Source: an uncultured Oscillospiraceae bacterium
Lineage (GTDB): Bacteria; Bacillota; Clostridia; Oscillospirales; Oscillospiraceae
Direction of reading: 5' to 3'
Length of the DNA stretch: 12,957 nucleotides
Assembly (NCBI GenBank): GCA_934659475.1
Contig: CAKUHX010000033.1
Span: 1-12,957 of the forward strand
Below are positions 12,016 to 12,957 of this stretch, piece by piece; position 1 is the first letter of the stretch; every line of letters begins with the position of its first letter. A model generated the notes under the pieces. The model was not told the origin of the DNA. It was given only the letters and a program-made list of their open reading frames with translations, and did no database searches. A program made the translations under genes and the position numbers.

Positions 12016-12957
12016 TGTATCTGGGCATTGATGTTGGCGGCACCAATCTGGCGGCCGGGCTGACAGACGGAGAGGGACAGATCCTGTGCAAGGCTTCTGT
12101 CCCCGTAGACAGGGCGTGGACTGACCGGGAGATCGCCGGGGCGCTGGCACGGCTGTGCCGCATGACCGTGGAAAAGGGCGGCGTGCCGATGGAGAAGATC
12201 CAGGCGGTGGGTATGGGCGTGCCGGGCCAGGTGGACGATAAAAACGGCGTGGTCGTACACAGTCCCAACATGAATTTCAGCGATACGCCCCTCAGGCAGC
12301 TGGTGGAGCAGCAGGTGGGCATCCCGGTCTATCTGGGCAACGACGCCAACTGCGCGGCCATCGGCGAATACTGGGCCGGGGCGGCCAGAGGCTGCGACCC
12401 TGCGGTGGTCATCACCCTTGGCACCGGGATCGGCGGCGGCATGGTGGCCGGCGGAAAGCTGTACACCGGCTGCGCCGGCGGCGGCATGGAGGTGGGCCAC
12501 ATGATCACCCGTCCCGGCGGACGCAGATGCGGCTGCGGCAACCGGGGCTGCTGGGAGACCTACGGCTCCGCCACCGGACTGATCCGCTCCACCCGCGAGG
12601 CCATGGAGGAGCATCCGGACAGCGCCCTTTGGCGGCTGTGCGGCGGCGACGAGAGCCGGGTGGAGGGCCGGACCCCGTTTCAGGCTGCGCTGGACGGAGA
12701 CGAGACCGCCCTTCAGGTGGTGCGGGAGTACGTTCAGGCACTGGCAGAGGGGCTGATCAACGTGGTGAACCTGACCCAGCCGGAGATCATCTGCCTGGGC
12801 GGCGGCGTGAGTGCCGCGCCTGAGCACCTGCTGCTGGAGCCCCTGCGCAGGCTGGTGGAGCAGGGGGCCTTTGATAAGCTCCACGCCCCGCGCATCGTCC
12901 GGGCTGCGCTGGGCAACGATGCCGGTATCGTGGGCGCCGCCATGCTGTGCCGGATGG
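12015..12957 (+). CDS. ROK-family sugar kinase (glucokinase-like), 3' end missing
   Basis: 314 codons are visible and the frame runs off the right edge, probably very near its natural end. The ATP-phosphate motif GIDVGGTN is at residues 4-11, the catalytic aspartate in LGNDAN is near residue 112, LGTGIGGG follows, and the ROK zinc site CGCGNRGCWE lies in the second domain. The second phosphate region LGGGVS is near the C-terminus. ROK kinases phosphorylate glucose or related sugars in the cytoplasm; glucokinase is the likeliest activity, with N-acetylhexosamine or fructose kinase as alternatives. The ATG overlaps the hprK stop (TGATG), with GGAGAG 8 nt upstream, so the two are translationally coupled. 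Pairing with hprK fits a role in sugar uptake control. Confidence 0.92.
   Translation, partial: MYLGIDVGGTNLAAGLTDGEGQILCKASVPVDRAWTDREIAGALARLCRMTVEKGGVPMEKIQAVGMGVPGQVDDKNGVVVHSPNMNFSDTPLRQLVEQQVGIPVYLGNDANCAAIGEYWAGAARGCDPAVVITLGTGIGGGMVAGGKLYTGCAGGGMEVGHMITRPGGRRCGCGNRGCWETYGSATGLIRSTREAMEEHPDSALWRLCGGDESRVEGRTPFQAALDGDETALQVVREYVQALAEGLINVVNLTQPEIICLGGGVSAAPEHLLLEPLRRLVEQGAFDKLHAPRIVRAALGNDAGIVGAAMLCRM

Noticed and set aside
11041..12884. Long minus-strand open frames opposite hprK and the ROK kinase
   Set aside because: Both plus-strand genes carry complete family motifs and coupled starts; the minus frames do not.

Overview
The window looks like chromosome of a high-GC, Gram-positive anaerobe of the Clostridia, most likely an Oscillospiraceae-type gut bacterium (Flavonifractor/Lawsonibacter/Oscillibacter-like). 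This rests on the mix of Rex, HPr kinase/phosphorylase, an S-layer-homology protein, a biotin-dependent decarboxylase carrier domain, corrinoid methyl-transfer genes, strong AGGAGG-type ribosome binding sites and GC-rich codons. The species assignment is inference. No rRNA, tRNA, CRISPR array, insertion sequence or phage gene was seen.

Layout: (1) 1-237, 3' end of a biotin carrier protein, separated by a perfect hairpin from convergent glnS (365-2068, minus). (2) 2217-3486, a thioredoxin system: a thioredoxin-reductase-like flavoprotein lacking the usual NADPH motifs, followed by thioredoxin, behind a consensus promoter whose start site carries a 9-1-9 palindrome resembling a PerR/Fur-type operator. 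(3) 3487-3855, a gene-free stretch packed with hairpins, containing the rex promoter. (4) 3856-5612, rex overlapping by 4 nt a secreted SLH protein, then a 51-residue, 14-cysteine microprotein (5702-5857) and a very strong bidirectional terminator (5866-5906).

(5) 5913-11028, the most interesting part: a corrinoid methyl-transfer locus. On the minus strand a cysteine-rich DUF2284 protein is followed by a CmuA-like fusion of a uroporphyrinogen-decarboxylase-type methyltransferase with a corrinoid-binding domain. Divergently, from an 80-nt region with opposed promoters, run a [2Fe-2S] RACo-like corrinoid reductive activator and a homocysteine S-methyltransferase that looks like a MetH cut off inside its pterin-binding domain. 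Inferred working model: an unknown methylated substrate gives its methyl to the fusion protein's own corrinoid, the RACo-like protein restores Co(I) after accidental oxidation, DUF2284 assists in an unknown Fe-S role, and homocysteine may be the final methyl acceptor.

(6) 11065-12957, hprK and a ROK-family sugar kinase (running off the window end) follow the methyltransferase with no visible promoter or terminator between them, so carbon-catabolite control genes appear to lie in the same transcription unit as the methyl-transfer genes.
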